From Otis tarda (lineage: Eukaryota; Chordata; Aves; Otidiformes; Otididae), in NCBI GenBank assembly GCA_026413225.1, contig CM048553.1, forward strand, positions 145,817,690 to 145,881,689: DNA of 64,000 bases. Direction: 5' to 3'. Position 1 is the stretch's first letter. Every line of letters starts with the position of its first letter. Shown piece by piece: positions 60,901 through 64,000 of the stretch. The translations under genes and the position numbers were made by a program. The notes beneath the pieces are model-generated. The model did not search any database and was not told the DNA's origin. It saw nothing but the letters and a program-made list of their open reading frames with translations.

Positions 60901-63711
60901 AAATACAGCTTGGTGTTATATAAGAGTATATATTTTGGGTTTGTTTGGTTGATTTTTGTTTTAGTCTTGTCATTTGCCAAAAAGAACAGGGCCAACTAAC
61001 TAGTTCGCATCTTAAGACTCTAGTCAGCTGAACAGCAATATTTTTATAAAGAAGTGGTCCACTTGAAAAATAAATTTTGAAACCCTCAAAATCTGCCAAA
61101 ACAATGCTGTAACCAAACATATTGTTACACTTAAGTCTTTACAGAACCCAAGGCATAGTTTCTGTTAAGAAAGAAGTGAAAATTCGTCTTTGGGAAAGTG
61201 GAAAAATTATGTAGTAGTGCATGTATATTTTTAAGGTATTTCTATTTTCTATACTAGTTCTCAGAAAACATACCCACATTTTGAGGGTACAGAGATCAGG
61301 TGGCAAAATGACCTATCAGAATTTACACAGTATTTGTTTACAGAACACGTAGTTCTGAGTTCAAATGACATCAATATCCTATTAACTTACGTCCTGAAGC
61401 AAAATGAACTAAAATGTAGATCCAAATAACAATCATTAATCTGCCACATATTCTGTCACTAGAAAAAAATTCTTGTTGCTATTTTTTTTGGTCTACTATT
61501 GCATAATAATCAGAAAACAATGTGATGTTTCTGTTAGGTTTTTTTTTAATACCTCATTTTTATGCATATGTCAAACTGTTAAAACTTTCAATTTTATAAG
61601 CAAAGTAAGCACATTGAAGTGCAATTGATCTTTTAAAGCAAATCTTTAATGCCTTTCCTCCCTAGTTGTTTCATATTTTCAGTAGGAAGGCAAAAAAAGA
61701 AATACAAGATGAATGAACAAATAGACCATAAATGACAAATTGGTCTCTGCTGTAACAAATCACAAACTGTCCTATACAGAATCACCACTTATTTCCAGAG
61801 TACCTAATCCCAAATTGAATACATTAGACAGTTTTGCATTGTAATGGAAGCAAAATTTCTTTCCCATCCTGGAATTTCAGCCTTTTCTACTGCATTCTTT
61901 TGCAAGTTTTAAAGAGGAGACCGGTGAGTTAAAACTTTGAAACAACAGAATACATAAAATAAAAAGTTCTGGCAAAACTGAACAAGTCAGACTTGAAAGA
62001 CATAAATTCCTCCTCACTCCCCCTAATTTTTTTTGCTAGTTATTGCAGCATATAGAGTTTGTGAACTGGAATTTCAGCGCATGATTAAAGTCCATATAGG
62101 TTTCAAACTATTAATACCTAGGGAGTGTCTCCAGAGAGTTAAAAATCTCATGAAAGTGGTTGGGATAAAAGTTTCAAACTGACAAAAGTATCAATATCTG
62201 TGGTACAATCAGGGAGTGTCTCAAAGATCTAATATAAATTGTACGAATGTCATCAAAATTAAAGACACTCATAAGCCATTTGAAGCAGAAGGAATGTATC
62301 AAAAACATCAAATTATACCTACATTATTGCAGATGCACAAGAAGCAGGAAACAACTATAGGACATCTATATGAAGCAGGTATAGCCAACACTGTTGAGGG
62401 TATTTTATGAAAATTAAAGGATGATGCTGTTACTGAAAAGTGAAGCATACTTAGGAAGGGACAAAATTGTATGCACACTCTTTAGATACCTTGAAGGATC
62501 TGCCTTTCATCAAGGGTTACATGCAGGCATAGCTGACATTGTATAATTTGAAAGTATTAAACACAAAAGACAACTCTTGTTGGTCTGAAAGTCTCAGAGT
62601 CACGGATGACTGAGGGCTGGAAAGATATTTCAGGGAAATAAGCAATCAGCACACACTTGCCCTATCCTTGGCCTTTCTCAAGCACCTTCTGTTGTCCTAT
62701 TGAAAACAGGCTTTGGGACAGACAGACCACTGGTCTGGCATGATCATTCTAATCTTCTCAAAGTATTATGTTCTTCAAACTTCTACAGACTCCAGGCAAC
62801 ACTTTCTACTTCTATACAGTAAAAAAAAATATTCTGTACAGAAGAGATTTTTTTCTATACCAAGACAAAACAAAAAAAGCACACACTTGCACTGCTGTGA
62901 TATCTTTCTACGCTTTTTGGGTTGACTGTAGCTTTTAGCTAATATTCTGCGCTGTGTTCTTTCCTCTGACATTATTAATGAATTTGCTGCTTTCCCAATG
63001 ATCAAAATATACACTTGTATTTGAAATCACAATCTGGCATTTTCTACGTTGAGAAATGTATTTCTGCTCTCAGAAATACATTAGTATCTCAGAGCTTAAC
63101 TAGCTAAACATTCATTCCAATACGTGAGCCATCCTAGCCAACAAGGATGAAATTCAGATTGCTTCACACTATAGCTGGCTACTACCTGCAATAGCTGGAA
63201 ATTGCACTGTGAAAATAGCTGTGTCTCACTGAACAGCATCAAAAGCAGATCAGAAGGATCAGAAGCATACATACATAGTGGCCTAAATATCGCCTTTCCG
63301 TTTCCCTGTAGACTCTGGACAGAGTTGTTCCTTTTACAGTAGTTACAGATTTCTCTCAACTTTACTATACCAGGCAAGTTGAAACATGGATTTAGGCTGC
63401 TGTAACCCTTCATAAAGGAAACATTTGTGTGTAGGAACAGCACCAGGACTGAGGAAATGTCACCTTTGAACATGCAGTTCTATCCTCTAAGGGAAATGGC
63501 CCCAGGATTTGTTCCAACTATGTCCAGGTCTTTGTCATTGTATTTTAACTAATCTTGGCATTTGGCAGTTTTTTGGCAGGCCTTGTTTGACTCTTTCAGT
63601 TAGTATTTCTGTACAAATGACTACTTGTCACAAATGGACATGATTTTACTTCTCCAAAATTTTCAAATGGTTTGAATTGTCTACTTACCAAGATCAGCTA
63701 AACAAGAATAC
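57974..63711. other. Unique AT-rich non-coding DNA, 5.7 kb
   Basis: No gene or repeat recognised. The longest frame is antisense, 125 codons at 63096-63473, without any recognisable domain. Confidence 0.5.
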
Positions 63712-64000
63712 ATCATAGAATCATAGAATTGTTAAGGTCGGAAGGGACCTTTTAAGGCCATCTAGTCCAATCCCCCTGCAAGAAGCAGGGACATCTTCAA
63801 CCAGGTCTGGTTGCTCAGAGCCCCATCCAACCTGGCCTTGAATGTTTCCAGGGATGGGGCATCCATCACCTCTCTGGGCAACTTGTTCCAGTGTTCCACC
63901 ACACTCACTGTAAAAAATGTCTTCCTTATGTCTAGTCTAACTCTGCCCTCTTTTAGTTTAAAACCCTTACGCCTTGTCCTATCACAACAGGCCCTGCTAA
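63712..64000 (-). mobile_element. CR1 LINE 3' end, continuing past the window
   Basis: Antisense CR1. It has the octamer tail 'atcatagaatcatagaattg', then 'ggaagggaccttttaaggcc', 'ccaacctggccttgaatgtt', 'tctctgggcaacttgttcca', 'ctgtaaaaaatgtcttcctt' and 'tttagtttaaaacccttacg', ending mid-element at 'acaggccctgctaa'. At least 289 bp is present. It shows the uninterrupted order of blocks that is split in the nest at 28990-31240. Confidence 0.95.

Overview
This looks like intergenic (or deep intronic) DNA from a bird, probably a neoavian. The diagnostic signs are several CR1 LINE 3' ends with the ATTCTATG octamer tail and many ERVL-type solo LTRs of the kind that end TGT...ACA. The rest is AT-rich, full of short A/T tracts, and stops occur often in every frame. 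I find no host protein-coding gene, tRNA, rRNA or CRISPR. All the longer open frames either lie in repeats or resemble nothing I know. Species and chromosome cannot be read from this window.

Layout. 1-17.3 kb is the repeat-dense end. It holds the 3' part of a sense LTR (1-293), solo LTRs at 435-1072, 2484-3643 and 4501-5123, a CR1 tail (7854-8036), a decayed ancient CR1/L3-like LINE (about 9280-10370) broken by a younger CR1 (10432-10916), a CR1 3' fragment (13105-13970), and an LTR nested in an LTR (15478-17302). 20.0-20.8 kb is another old LTR. 20.8-28.9 kb is unique AT-rich DNA. 28.9-31.2 kb is a nest of CR1 elements, including an 847-bp insert that has a CR1 tail but no recognisable CR1 body. 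31.2-53.7 kb is mostly unique, with a truncated LTR (36.26-36.61 kb), a CR1 tail (39.74-39.97 kb) and a 144-bp imperfect palindrome (47.33-47.47 kb). 53711-54000 is a CCCTT satellite that turns into a 10-bp CpG-bearing unit. 55.8-58.0 kb has two sense-strand solo LTRs. The window ends inside another CR1 (63712 onward).

The window is a record of retroelement insertion and recombination rather than a gene set. Five LTRs keep exact 5-bp target duplications (GGGTA, ATTTT, GCTGG, CTTGG, AAGTG), so each is a clean solo LTR left by LTR-LTR recombination. Nesting gives relative ages at two places. The most unusual items are the CR1-tailed chimeric insert with a perfect 16-bp hairpin near its 5' junction (29232-30078), the LTR family with about 770 bp between TATA box and poly(A) signal filled by a GC-rich degenerate minisatellite, and the 47.3-kb palindrome. 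Family assignments rest on remembered consensus features and were not checked against a repeat library.
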